Of a stretch of DNA of 64,000 bases, positions 54,999-64,000 are shown piece by piece. Every line of letters starts with the position of its first letter. Within the stretch, counting starts at the first letter, position 1. Source of the DNA: Atrina japonica (taxonomy: Eukaryota > Mollusca > Bivalvia > Pterioida > Pinnidae); NCBI GenBank assembly GCA_030159075.1, contig BROG01000919.1:157054-221053 (forward strand). The letters run 5' to 3'. The notes under the pieces were generated by a model. That model worked only from the letters and a program-made list of their open reading frames with translations. It was not told the origin of the DNA and made no database searches. The position numbers and the translations under genes are program-made.

Positions 54999-57900
54999 AT
55001 GGATCGGATCAATGTTATAGACGTTAACGTTCATCAAAATGGGACAAAAAATGGTGTCAAAAATTCGGAAGTTGAACCGGGTACACCGGTGAATAAAGAC
55101 GATAGTTTAGAGAATTCAAACTTCAATGAGTCATCTATAAGTCTTGGGAAAGAGATGAACTGGGTAAACTCTGATAATCCAGAATCACGCACTTCGGAAA
55201 TTGTGCCATACACACAGCATAGAACACCGTCTAACATATCACGCAGTGTAACGCTTGGGAGTAAGTATAATGTCAATTTTGATCCTATATCAACTCCTCT
55301 ATCACCAGTTTTGAAAGGAAATGGAAAACCCAAACACACCGTTATTCCTCAAATTGTTCCGGAACCAAAATTCAGCCCAGAACCGGTGATTGGTGTTAAA
55401 ATAGAAAATGCTGAAAATAATCATCCTGAGTACATTATACCACAAATCAAAGTGCCGAAATTAGAGCTTGACAGTGAAGCAAAATCAGATACTTTGCAAA
55501 AAGACCCACAAACAACGGAGAGGAAGAGAAGTGCAATGGACAAAGGAGATGGGACTTCACACTCCATAAAACCGGAAGTAGTTAGTAACCTGAAATCAAC
55601 GTCATACCACACAGAGCGAGATATATTTTTCTCGGACAGGAGCCCAAAGGTGAGTCCACGTGATGTTAGTAAGAGTGTAACTTGGAAACAAGAGAACCAA
55701 ATAATCAAAACAGAAAGACGAACGGAGGAAGAGCGAGAGGCAATATTTTCAAGACTTTACCAAATCCCTGCCTGGAAACAGAAACAAATGGAGACTAAAA
55801 AGGCAGAGGAAGAAAGTAAAGCTGAGGTTAATCGAGGGAACACGATGAATAACAAGATCAAAAAGCCTAAAAGTGATAGACGCATAACGAGGCTAAAATC
55901 TCTAAACCAATCTGATAGGCAATCCAGAATCGGAACACTACAAAAAAGTAGAGACTTCCAAAAAGACCCAAAAGAGAAAAGCAATATGACTACCAATCGA
56001 AGTAGGAGTAGGGTAAAAAATACTGTCGAAAATGATTATAGAGATGCCCCATCAATGAAGGTTAGTCTTACAAAATGTCCAATATGCAGAAATGATATAG
56101 AATCTCCAAGAAGCTTTCCGTGCTTACATACATTTTGCGAGAGTTGTGTAGCCTCTCATTTTTCAAATCATAGCAATGCAGAAAAATCACATCGTTTGAA
56201 ATGCCCCGTATGCAGCGATACACAGGCAGCAAAACTTATACCCCCCGATTCCGATATAGCTAAAGCACTGCCATATAACCATTACGTCGCAAATATGCTC
56301 GCGCAAAAGGGTCTTAGAAAATGCAATCCATGTAAACGTGCACGGAAAAGTACGGACGCTTCATCATGGTGCTCATACTGCGCTGCTCCTTTGTGTATGG
56401 ATCATGGACTTTATCACCAACATTTAACGTCTGCTGGTGTACATCATGTCCATGAAATCGGTGAAATAATAAATGACCCCGATTTTGCTTATGCTCCAGG
56501 ACTCTGTGCTCACCACAATTCACAGAAACTCAAACTTTTTTGTCAAGTACACCAAACGCCGATATGCGAAAAATGCCGTCACACAACGCATAGATCTTGC
56601 GAATATATAAATTTTGTCGACAACGAGGCCAATGCATTGAAAACAAACGGGGTTGTACAAGACCTTCTTAGAAAGCTTGATAACATGGAAGAGCAAGTTA
56701 TGTCCAGCATTGGCAGTTTAAATGAAAATGCTCAACTCCTTGAACAAAATAAAGATCGAGACCGTGGTAAGATAGTGAGTATTAAAACAACACTTACAAA
56801 GGAACTGGATCAAAAGGAAAAAATACTCTGGAAGAATTTGTTTTTGAAATTCAATGAAAAATTAGCTGAAATGAAAACAGAAATAAATTCGTTTGAGAGG
56901 AAGCGTGCGACTACACGATTTTATCGGCGATTATTGAATAGCATTGTTCAGAAAGGCACAGGCATACAAGTATTAAAAGAATTGCCATTCATATCACAAC
57001 AGCTAGCAGTTCTTGCAGAAAAGACACATTTTAGAGCGGCAATTAAACATAATGTTACCCTTACTGTGACATTGAATGAAGACATTTTGAAAATTTCGGC
57101 CTTGGGAACGGTGGTAGATATAGAAATCAAACCTAAGACTCATGCTCAACACACGCCATTTATTGAAAGAAAATCAATGGAAAAAGTAGTATCTCAACAC
57201 CACCCCAAAATGCCAATAGAAAAACCATCACACAAACAGAATCGTCTGAATTTCTTGGTCATTCGATTTCCCAGTAGCTCTATAACAGGTGGCGCCGCTC
57301 TTGGGTCAAAACTGGTAATTGCTGATCACACGTGTAAGGAAGTCCGAGGATACTCGAGAGACGGTACACTAGATGAATCTTTAAATTTTCAACATCTACC
57401 GGGAAATCCTTTTGATGTAACGACGATTAAATCAACTCCAGGCAAAGACGCCATGATGTTTACAATCCCACATGAACGAAAGATAGTGTCGATTGAGCGC
57501 GATATGAAAAAATTAAATCAGTTTTCTTTCACTTCAGTCGATGAATGCTATGGAATAACATATGCAGATAATTTGCTTATAGTCGCATGCCTCCGTTATC
57601 TAGCAATTTGGCATATCAAAGAGGGCGCCATTCCTAAGCCTCAGCCTGATTTCCCTCTCTCCGTCAGCAACGTTCAGTATGTACATGCACTGAGCAAACA
57701 TAGAATATACTTCACCAATTCTATTTCTACCGGATCGGCATACTGTATCACTTTAGATAAGACCGTCATTTTCAGCTACTCGCATCCACAACTTCGTCTG
57801 CCGTATGGAATAACAACGGATAGTACAAGGAATGTGTTCATAGCAGGATACAAATCAAACAATGTTCATAAGCTTTCCGACGACGGTGAATTATTGCAAA

Positions 57901-58007
57901 TCATCGCACCAAAAGCCACGATATTATACAAACCAAGGGTACTCATCGAGTGTGAAAAGGTCATATATGCTGTGCACGACAAACATAAAGTATTTGCCAT
58001 ATCTTGA
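54999..58007 (+). CDS. Large intronless TRIM protein (RING, two B-boxes, coiled coil, NHL-like C-terminus)
   Basis: One uninterrupted 1002-codon frame. ATG at 54999 in good context (CAAAATGG). Residues 1-355 are Ser/Lys/Pro-rich, low in hydrophobics and probably disordered, which is unusually long for a TRIM. RING at 360-405 (CPIC, CLHTFCESC, CPVC). An atypical B-box 1 lies at about 442-495 (CNPC, WCSYC, CMDHG), then B-box 2 at about 503-545 (CAHH, LFCQVHQTPICEKC). A coiled coil runs from about 550 to 680. The last 260 residues contain strand patterns and Asp/Gly turns like the NHL-type propeller of TRIM2/3/71 and related bivalve proteins (GYSRDG, LSDDGELLQII). Probable RING ubiquitin ligase; substrate unknown. 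The lack of introns suggests a retrocopy or an expanded single-exon family. A MITE begins 17 bases after the stop. Confidence 0.93.
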   Translation: MDRINVIDVNVHQNGTKNGVKNSEVEPGTPVNKDDSLENSNFNESSISLGKEMNWVNSDNPESRTSEIVPYTQHRTPSNISRSVTLGSKYNVNFDPISTPLSPVLKGNGKPKHTVIPQIVPEPKFSPEPVIGVKIENAENNHPEYIIPQIKVPKLELDSEAKSDTLQKDPQTTERKRSAMDKGDGTSHSIKPEVVSNLKSTSYHTERDIFFSDRSPKVSPRDVSKSVTWKQENQIIKTERRTEEEREAIFSRLYQIPAWKQKQMETKKAEEESKAEVNRGNTMNNKIKKPKSDRRITRLKSLNQSDRQSRIGTLQKSRDFQKDPKEKSNMTTNRSRSRVKNTVENDYRDAPSMKVSLTKCPICRNDIESPRSFPCLHTFCESCVASHFSNHSNAEKSHRLKCPVCSDTQAAKLIPPDSDIAKALPYNHYVANMLAQKGLRKCNPCKRARKSTDASSWCSYCAAPLCMDHGLYHQHLTSAGVHHVHEIGEIINDPDFAYAPGLCAHHNSQKLKLFCQVHQTPICEKCRHTTHRSCEYINFVDNEANALKTNGVVQDLLRKLDNMEEQVMSSIGSLNENAQLLEQNKDRDRGKIVSIKTTLTKELDQKEKILWKNLFLKFNEKLAEMKTEINSFERKRATTRFYRRLLNSIVQKGTGIQVLKELPFISQQLAVLAEKTHFRAAIKHNVTLTVTLNEDILKISALGTVVDIEIKPKTHAQHTPFIERKSMEKVVSQHHPKMPIEKPSHKQNRLNFLVIRFPSSSITGGAALGSKLVIADHTCKEVRGYSRDGTLDESLNFQHLPGNPFDVTTIKSTPGKDAMMFTIPHERKIVSIERDMKKLNQFSFTSVDECYGITYADNLLIVACLRYLAIWHIKEGAIPKPQPDFPLSVSNVQYVHALSKHRIYFTNSISTGSAYCITLDKTVIFSYSHPQLRLPYGITTDSTRNVFIAGYKSNNVHKLSDDGELLQIIAPKATILYKPRVLIECEKVIYAVHDKHKVFAIS

Positions 58008-58023
58008 AAATAGAAGGAAGAGA

Positions 58024-58410
58024 GTCTGAAGTCACCAAATTTACTCAGTACTCAAGCTTAACTAACTTTTCATGATTTTAATGTAAAACACACAGAATTA
58101 TTCTGTAACTGGACATATTTATATATTGACGGCATAAATTGTAAATAATGATCAAACTTATTGCTCACTTAAAGAAATCCAGAAATATTGAAACATTGTT
58201 TGAGTACCACCATACTCAACGTATTTATTCATTTTTTGAATCAGGAAAATCATGTTTGACGCAAAAATTTATATAGGAATGATAAAAATAATAATACATG
58301 TATGTTTTCTAATCACTCAAACCCAATTGTTTTACAAACGAATATGTAGTCAAATTAACGAAATAAAATTTGAGCTTGTGTATTGAGTGAATTTGGTAAC
58401 TTCGGACCCA
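58024..58410 (+). mobile_element. GGGCCC-type MITE forming the 3' flank of the TRIM gene
   Basis: Left end CTGAAGTCACCAAATTTACT, then CAGTACTCAAGCTTAACT; right end TTTGAGCTTGTGTATTGAGT, then GAATTTGGTAACTTCGGACC. The inside is co-linear with the copy at 33937-34340 (GTAACTGGACATAT, AAAGAAATCCAGAAATATT, ATTCATTTTTTGA). It contains AATAAA at 58362-58367, near its right terminus. Confidence 0.82.
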
Positions 58411-59919
58411 GTGCCAACAGCCATAAGGAATTCTATTGTCTATTGATTGCACAATTATAAGATTTTATGTATTGTTGTATGGATGTTTGAAATTTGAAAA
58501 CTTGATGCAATTGATGTTAAAAGTACATGTATTTTAAAATTCCATGCAATATCATATACTCTAAATGACTTAAAAAATAACCCAGTTTCTGATTAGTCGT
58601 TCTTATACTGAACATTTTGCCGCTTTTTTCTGGTTTTTTTGTTTTTTGTTTTGTTTTGTTTTTTGTATTCCCAACAGACAAGGCATGTCATCAATATGTT
58701 TTAAATGTCTGATGCAGTGTTTGGCCTACGTGTTTTATAAGTAGTTTTGTTACATCAAGACAGATGAAAGCTAGTATCCTTACTCAAGTATTGGACATTT
58801 CGATACAACAATTTGTTTCCATTTGATTGACTTCGAGCTTCAGACAGGGATTTGAAAGAATGATATATCGCTACCATTGTCAAGTGATGAATTTAGACTA
58901 CAACAATACTTGTGGATTACTTTAAAAAGGTCTGAAACTTAAATGGAACATGGTTATGTTTTTCGTGAAATAAGTATATGTACATTATATAACGAATAAC
59001 TAGATAGAAGGATTCTTTGTTGAAATTAGATGGAAAGATAGAATTCTGTACCCCGTCTGTAAACTTCTACTCATATTGTTGTCAGATTACACAGAAAGCC
59101 TTCTTATATGCAACAAAGTAAGATGAAATTTGCTTTCAAATCCAATTTAAATTGTCATTATTTAGATAGCTTGTTTTGTTTCTTCTAAGACCTGTTGATT
59201 AGTTTTCTATATTTGGATATCAGATGCTGGCAGGCGAGGTAAAACTTCATGTTGCTCGTCACTCAACAGATAACATAGGACTATGGAGTGGCAAAATCTC
59301 ATTGATCATGTGACACTGTTAACATATATTATGAACAACCTGGTTCTTACAAAAAATTGATCATTTTCAAAATTCAATGTAAATAATAAATGTTTACCAA
59401 AAAAGAATAATTTTGGAAATATATTCCTAGTGTAACAATGTAAACAAATGGACATAAAGAAATGCTATATACATGTATTATTACTATGTAATGATTACTC
59501 TTAATTCAGAATATGCATGTTATTATGCAATCACTTTTTTATTCTATGAAATAAAAGCTTCATCAGAAATGAGTTTATGATATTATTGATATTTCTTTTG
59601 GTTCTCAAATATGTAGATGTCAGCAGTCACAAGTGAAGTGCAAAAAGTTAACAAATGGTACAGCCCAATTCCAGTCCCGTAATGAACATTTCACTAGACT
59701 GAGATACAGAGCACCAGATGGCAGTTGAAGTCCCATAATTCTGACAATTATAGCATAATTATTCAAAGTACTTAAAGTTTTGATATGAAGTTAGGAATAA
59801 CACAACTTTGGTTATGTGATATATTGCTATGTATGCGTAGCACATTCTGGCTTACAGAGAAAATATGTAAATTACAGTTTGAATTCGAATGTTATTTTAC
59901 AGAAAAAAATTTCAGTAGG

Positions 59920-60040
59920 CCTATTCGGCCATTATAGTGGTGGAGGAGAGAAGCCGGTTACAATACACTAGGAAGAGACCGCAAGTGAACTGGCAATCTT
60001 TCTCACAAAATAAAGTATGAGGTCCTAACAACTACTGGTA
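59920..60040. repeat. Dispersed repeat fragment related to 50530-50800
   Basis: GGCCATTATAGTGGTGGAGG, then GAAGCCGGTTACAATACAC, GAAGAGACCGCAAGTGAACT and GGCAATCTTTCTCACAAAAT. Confidence 0.6.
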
Positions 60041-61453
60041 AGCCAAGGAAGTCCTACGTGCGTTTCAATCACATGCTTTATTTTCTTCCTCATAAAAAAC
60101 TTTAATTAAACAAATTACAAATTACTTGATACTTGCTGTCAGTATTTATAAACAGAAAATTTATTAATGACAGTGATCTCTAAATGAACAGTGAAATGGT
60201 AAAGTAAAGGGAGCCTATCGCTATCGTCAGTTTTAAAGCACTTTTGACACTACGAACCAGTGGCGAGAATGTTACACGCGAGTATAATACTTCCGGTTAT
60301 CTATCAGTGGGAAATGTGCAGGGCTGTGCGATATGGATTACTGTCAGTCGGTCGGTTTAACTATTTTATTATTTTCACATGCGTGTAAATAAATATGTTC
60401 AATAGTTGTAGTATTTTAAAACTGATTTCATTATAAATCAGCATTAGATAGAGAAAAAAATAAGAGAATTTAAGAGTTAGTATTAGTACATATGTTGATA
60501 GTTTCCCAAAGTCTTTTCCGAGATTAGTGTGTATTACACATAAGAAACTTAAGTAGCATAGATCAATCGTCTTTATCAAGACCGGATATATTATGCTGAA
60601 TCATTATACGTGTGTGTTTCACCTGTCAGCGGGATGCCGTCCCAATAAACAATACCCAGGTGGTTTATGAAACGGTTATTTGAATGAATTGTAGTACTAA
60701 ATGATGTAGCCCCAAGTTTACCGAATGCAAAATCTGTCTGTTATATAATAGTTATATATAGATTTCTATTGAAAATTGAATTGACAATTGAAAATCAAAA
60801 TTAAAAACAACACTGTAAATTAAAACTTAAACATAATATCAGAGTCAATTTGTGATACAGGGAGGAGATAATTAAAAATTTTATATATCGCTGGTTCTTA
60901 ATATAAATCCTGGTATATCTATAGAGTCTCTGATATCGGTAATAAAATTAAAATTATTTATAAAATAATAATAAATTAGGGTTAGTTATATAATTTTGTG
61001 TAATTCAAAGAAATCTGTCAAATAGTCAAACAGAAATGAAATATTTATTTGCTAAAACATATTCAAGTTTGTATAGTAATTCAAAAAAGACAATCCACAA
61101 ACTTACTTATCCTTTAATAGAATAAATTTACAAGCGAAATAATATTGGAGCCTGTATCGGAATTTTAGATAAAAAGGGAAAATTTTCAGGCGCGTAAGCC
61201 AGATTCTCGGAAAATATTTAGATTGCTGAATTTATGTGAATTTTAATTTCATGGGAATTGATAAGGTCATTTCTAAATAGGTTTTGCAGTATTTATTATA
61301 TAGATCTAGTTCTATCTCTACCCGATAGACGTCGTGATTTGCAAGGTACTGTTTAGGAGGACGTACTGGGGTTAAGAAAAAACTCGGACAATATAGTTTC
61401 AAAATACCGACGATTCGCTCTGACTGTACAGGGACGACTATGATATCAGCAGA

Positions 61454-61568
61454 CCACTGACTTTGAGTGGAGATTTGTCCAAATTTTAATAATGTGTCAT
61501 ATACATCGAGGATACATTATATCCATTAAAACACGGACAAATCTCACAAATTTAAAAAGTCAGTAATT
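61454..61568. repeat. Imperfect hairpin (possible MITE)
   Basis: Left CCACTGACTTTGAGTGGAGA, then TTTGTCC; right, reverse complemented, TACTGACTTTTTAAATTTGT, then GAGATTTGTCC. Arms differ by small insertions. Confidence 0.4.
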
Positions 61569-62384
61569 GCGTAATAAAGCCATGTTAATGATTAATTCAA
61601 TTTGGTTTTAATTTTTATCAGTTGGATAGCATTCAATTCCACGAGCATCTGTGGTGTTCAAATATAGTCTAATATTTCACAGTGTAGGCCCTGTGAGCAA
61701 GAAAAAGAGAAAACTAAATGTTTTGTTTTTTTTGTTTCTTAATATCACTTGTTTATTTCATATTTTCTGATTTACATGCAAAATTTTGATTTGTATTTTA
61801 TTTTCACGTTATCTAGATCTATATGGACAATAATCACTGCTATTTGTACTACTTAAATGATTAGAGCCAAATTTAAGTAGTATCGAGACCTGCAGTTATC
61901 TCGTAGTGTAATGTAGAATAGAATGATTTACATAGCACATTCCATATATCAGGTGATTATAAAGTTAAACCGGAATTATCTATAACAGTAGCGCTAGTTG
62001 TTCGCAGCAGTCAGAAATTAAAGGGACGTAATCCGGTAGGCTCGGATTAAAACATTTATGTTGCTCCGGACCACAAACATTAGGCTACAGCTTCCGCTAG
62101 TTAACAGCAACATGGTGCATATGAAGTAAAAAGTAAAATGTGGTTTCAATAATATCCGGAAATATTTTGTTCCAAATTTCTTTCCATTTACATTGTAAGT
62201 ATATTATTTCAGTCTGCAACATTATCTGTATTCTAATCTTTGTTGTAAATTTCAAAACAATAAACTACATTTTTAATAGCAGTTCTGCTTCTGCCTGATA
62301 ATGGCTACCATCAATGAGTTGATTATTCTGCCATGAAATCGAGGTGCACATGTAAGATTAAAAACTGGTTAAAAACAAGGTATT

Positions 62385-62570
62385 ATGATAAATTTTGGAG
62401 TTTTGCCACTGAGGCTTTGAAAACCTCGAGTGACGACTCAGACACAATTCCCGGAGGGAGAGCGTTCCAATCCCAGATGGTACGTGGGAAGAACGACTAC
62501 TTGGGATAGTCACACTTTTGTAATTATTTGCATAATTGCAGAACTCTCTTTGTTTTACTCTTCGAGATAG
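62385..62570 (-). mobile_element. 3' end of a CR1/Jockey-like LINE reverse transcriptase ORF
   Basis: Minus-strand translation gives RRVKQREFCNYANNYKSVTI, then after a frame change SFFPRTIWDWNALPPGIV and SESSLEVFKASVAKL before a stop. The FFPRT-x-x-x-WN-x-LP pattern is the well-known C-terminal signature of many non-LTR retrotransposon ORF2 proteins. Only the last 60 or so codons remain; dead 5'-truncated copy. Confidence 0.85.
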
Positions 62571-63558
62571 AAAAAAAACAAATACATGTATATGTAACAT
62601 GACTGGATATCATAGGAACACCATCATCTTGTGTATCTCATGTACATGTATATTGTTTTTCATCTTTGTACAATTTTTCATTAAACTTCATTGATCAACT
62701 TAGTTTCCATCTTATTTTGCAAAGAACTAGATTCAAAAGAAACTACAATGTATACATTCTCTCGTGAACTCTTTTTTTCGACCAACAAATCAGAGATCAC
62801 CAATTTTCAACTTGACATTGAAGTTTTTTACATGGTCTGATCAGAGATGGTTTGTAGGATTCACTATATACATTCGAAAAATTTGATAATTGGAAACTGC
62901 TGTTATTTGACAATTAGCCATTTTAAGTTGGATGCTAATTAAACAATGTGACTTAGACCCATTAAGAAAAAAATCATTCCGTATCTTGTTGATATTATGC
63001 AAGATATCAAATTTGTTTAAAATTTGAAAACAAAAATTACACATCAATCTTGTGAGCTTAGGGTAATATAAAATGTCACTGCAAAGTGAGGCTAATTTGT
63101 ATAATTCTTTAACCACTGCTATTGAAAATAGTAAACATTTTGTGTGCTTCAAAATAATGAGTTATAGACTTGAAAAATACTCAAAAGTACCTCCAAAATT
63201 GCATATTACCGATAGAATTGAAATAATAAACTTAATATACCATGTAATAGAACACAACTTTAATACAATTTTTTTGTACAAATTACCACATTAAAAAGTT
63301 TAATTTCTTCAATCAATATGCTACTTTTCACAAATTCTAACAATTGTTTTCAGGTATTGAAATAAATACATATATTTAAACAAATTTTCCTTTCTGAAGT
63401 CCAATGATTTGAAAGTATATTGCAGTTCTTAAATCAATCACCCCTGTAGACACATTTGGACTGGTCTACGTAATTGATTTACGAAAGAGTCCGTTGTTTT
63501 TCAGGTGTTGATGAGTTAATAAACCCCTGTAGTTAATGCTTGGATTTATCTTCATTCT

Positions 63559-63742
63559 CTACCACTTCCCACCTTTCTTCTTCTTTTTCTTAGCTGCTGC
63601 TCCAGGTTTCTGCTGTCGCGGTCCTTGTGCTTTGGGTGCAGATGCACTGGCAGGGGCAGGAATTGGTGATGATGGTTGGGCTGATCCAGGTCGAGGGGAG
63701 CTAGCCTCACTTCCAGATCCGCCTGTAGTTTTACTGGCATCA
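63559..63742 (-). CDS. SRP72: Signal recognition particle subunit SRP72, terminal coding exon (partial gene)
   Basis: Acceptor ATTACTAG ends at 63743. The exon is entered with one split base, reads DASKTTGGSGSEASSPRPGS, then a Pro/Ala/Ser stretch, RQQKPGAAA, a run of six lysines and GGKW, and stops at TAG (63561-63559). From memory this follows the C-terminus of vertebrate SRP72 (DASKT, SPRPGSA, a Q-K-P motif, and a Lys-rich tail ending in GG and Trp). SRP72 binds 7SL RNA with SRP68 in the signal recognition particle, which targets nascent secretory proteins to the ER. The Lys-rich tail is in the RNA- and ribosome-contacting end. The rest of the gene lies right of the window. Confidence 0.9.
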
Positions 63743-64000
63743 CTAGTAATATGAAACAATACATTAAAATTCAAAGTTTTTAAAAAAAAATACATTTTAT
63801 ATCTATTATACATTTTTTCATTTCATCTTCTTCATGTTTCTTAGACAGGTAAATTTGAAATGGTCTTCTTAATTTGTTGATGCTAATTCTCCTAATGTGC
63901 ATTAGTAACTTCAATCATCGGAATTACCACTTATATGAGCCACTTATAAATATCAAATGTGTACTTTAACGGACAACTTATAAATATCAAATGTGTACAT

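Larger units (their letters stand above)
58411..63558. other. Intergenic region between TRIM gene and SRP72, no host gene recognised
   Basis: 5 kb of AT-rich sequence. Apart from the foldback-related repeat (59920-60040), a possible hairpin element (61454-61568) and the LINE scrap (62385-62570), I see nothing codable with a recognisable domain. The 3' UTR of SRP72 should occupy the right end. Confidence 0.55.

Noticed and set aside
63073..63294. 73-codon plus-strand frame
   Set aside because: AT-rich composition, no domain, antisense to the probable SRP72 3' UTR.

Overview
The window is nuclear DNA from an AT-rich, repeat-laden animal genome, most likely a bivalve mollusc. Four genes have GT-AG introns of animal type. 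The non-coding part is full of short interspersed elements, MITE-like terminal-inverted-repeat elements and minisatellites. Several of these I recall as common in bivalve genomes: a tRNA-derived SINE tail containing GTGACATCTCCATATG, a repeat containing TTACTCCTCC followed by CACCTGATC, and an element bounded by GTCACCTGAG and CTCAGGTGAC. The species cannot be told from sequence alone.

Layout. (1) Positions 1-7694, minus strand: a TRIM-type RING / double B-box / coiled-coil gene. Four small exons follow the main exon, and the last, SPRY/B30.2-like exon runs off the left edge. (2) 7.7-28.4 kb: about 21 kb with no recognisable host gene. It holds a dead L1-like LINE on the minus strand, SINE pieces, several inverted-repeat elements, three large mollusc-type composite repeats (18.0-21.9 kb) and two long minisatellites (24.1-26.6 kb). 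(3) 28787-41697, minus strand: CDC20, the APC/C co-activator, in nine recognisable coding exons with consistent phases. One internal exon, for about 39-40 residues of a WD40 blade, cannot be found. (4) 45027-51635, plus strand: a six-exon SLC16/monocarboxylate-transporter-like gene whose exons join in frame to 431 codons. CDC20 and this gene are divergent, 3.3 kb apart. (5) 54999-58007, plus strand: an intronless 1002-residue TRIM protein (RING, two B-boxes, coiled coil, NHL-like C-terminus), followed at once by a MITE. (6) 58.4-63.5 kb: no gene recognised; a LINE 3' scrap and repeats. (7) 63559-63742, minus strand: the terminal coding exon of SRP72, with the rest of that gene beyond the right edge.

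The genes are functionally unrelated (ubiquitin ligases, the mitotic APC/C activator, a solute carrier, and protein targeting by the signal recognition particle). I see no operon-like logic and no convincing new multi-gene system. The points most worth a second look are the missing WD40 exon in CDC20, the array of duplicated 5' splice sites just downstream of the preceding CDC20 exon, the uniform phase-1 intron architecture of two genes, and a MITE family that sits both nested in an intron and as the 3' flank of the large TRIM gene. Exon boundaries were read by eye from splice signals, frame and family conservation; no alignment or transcript data were available.
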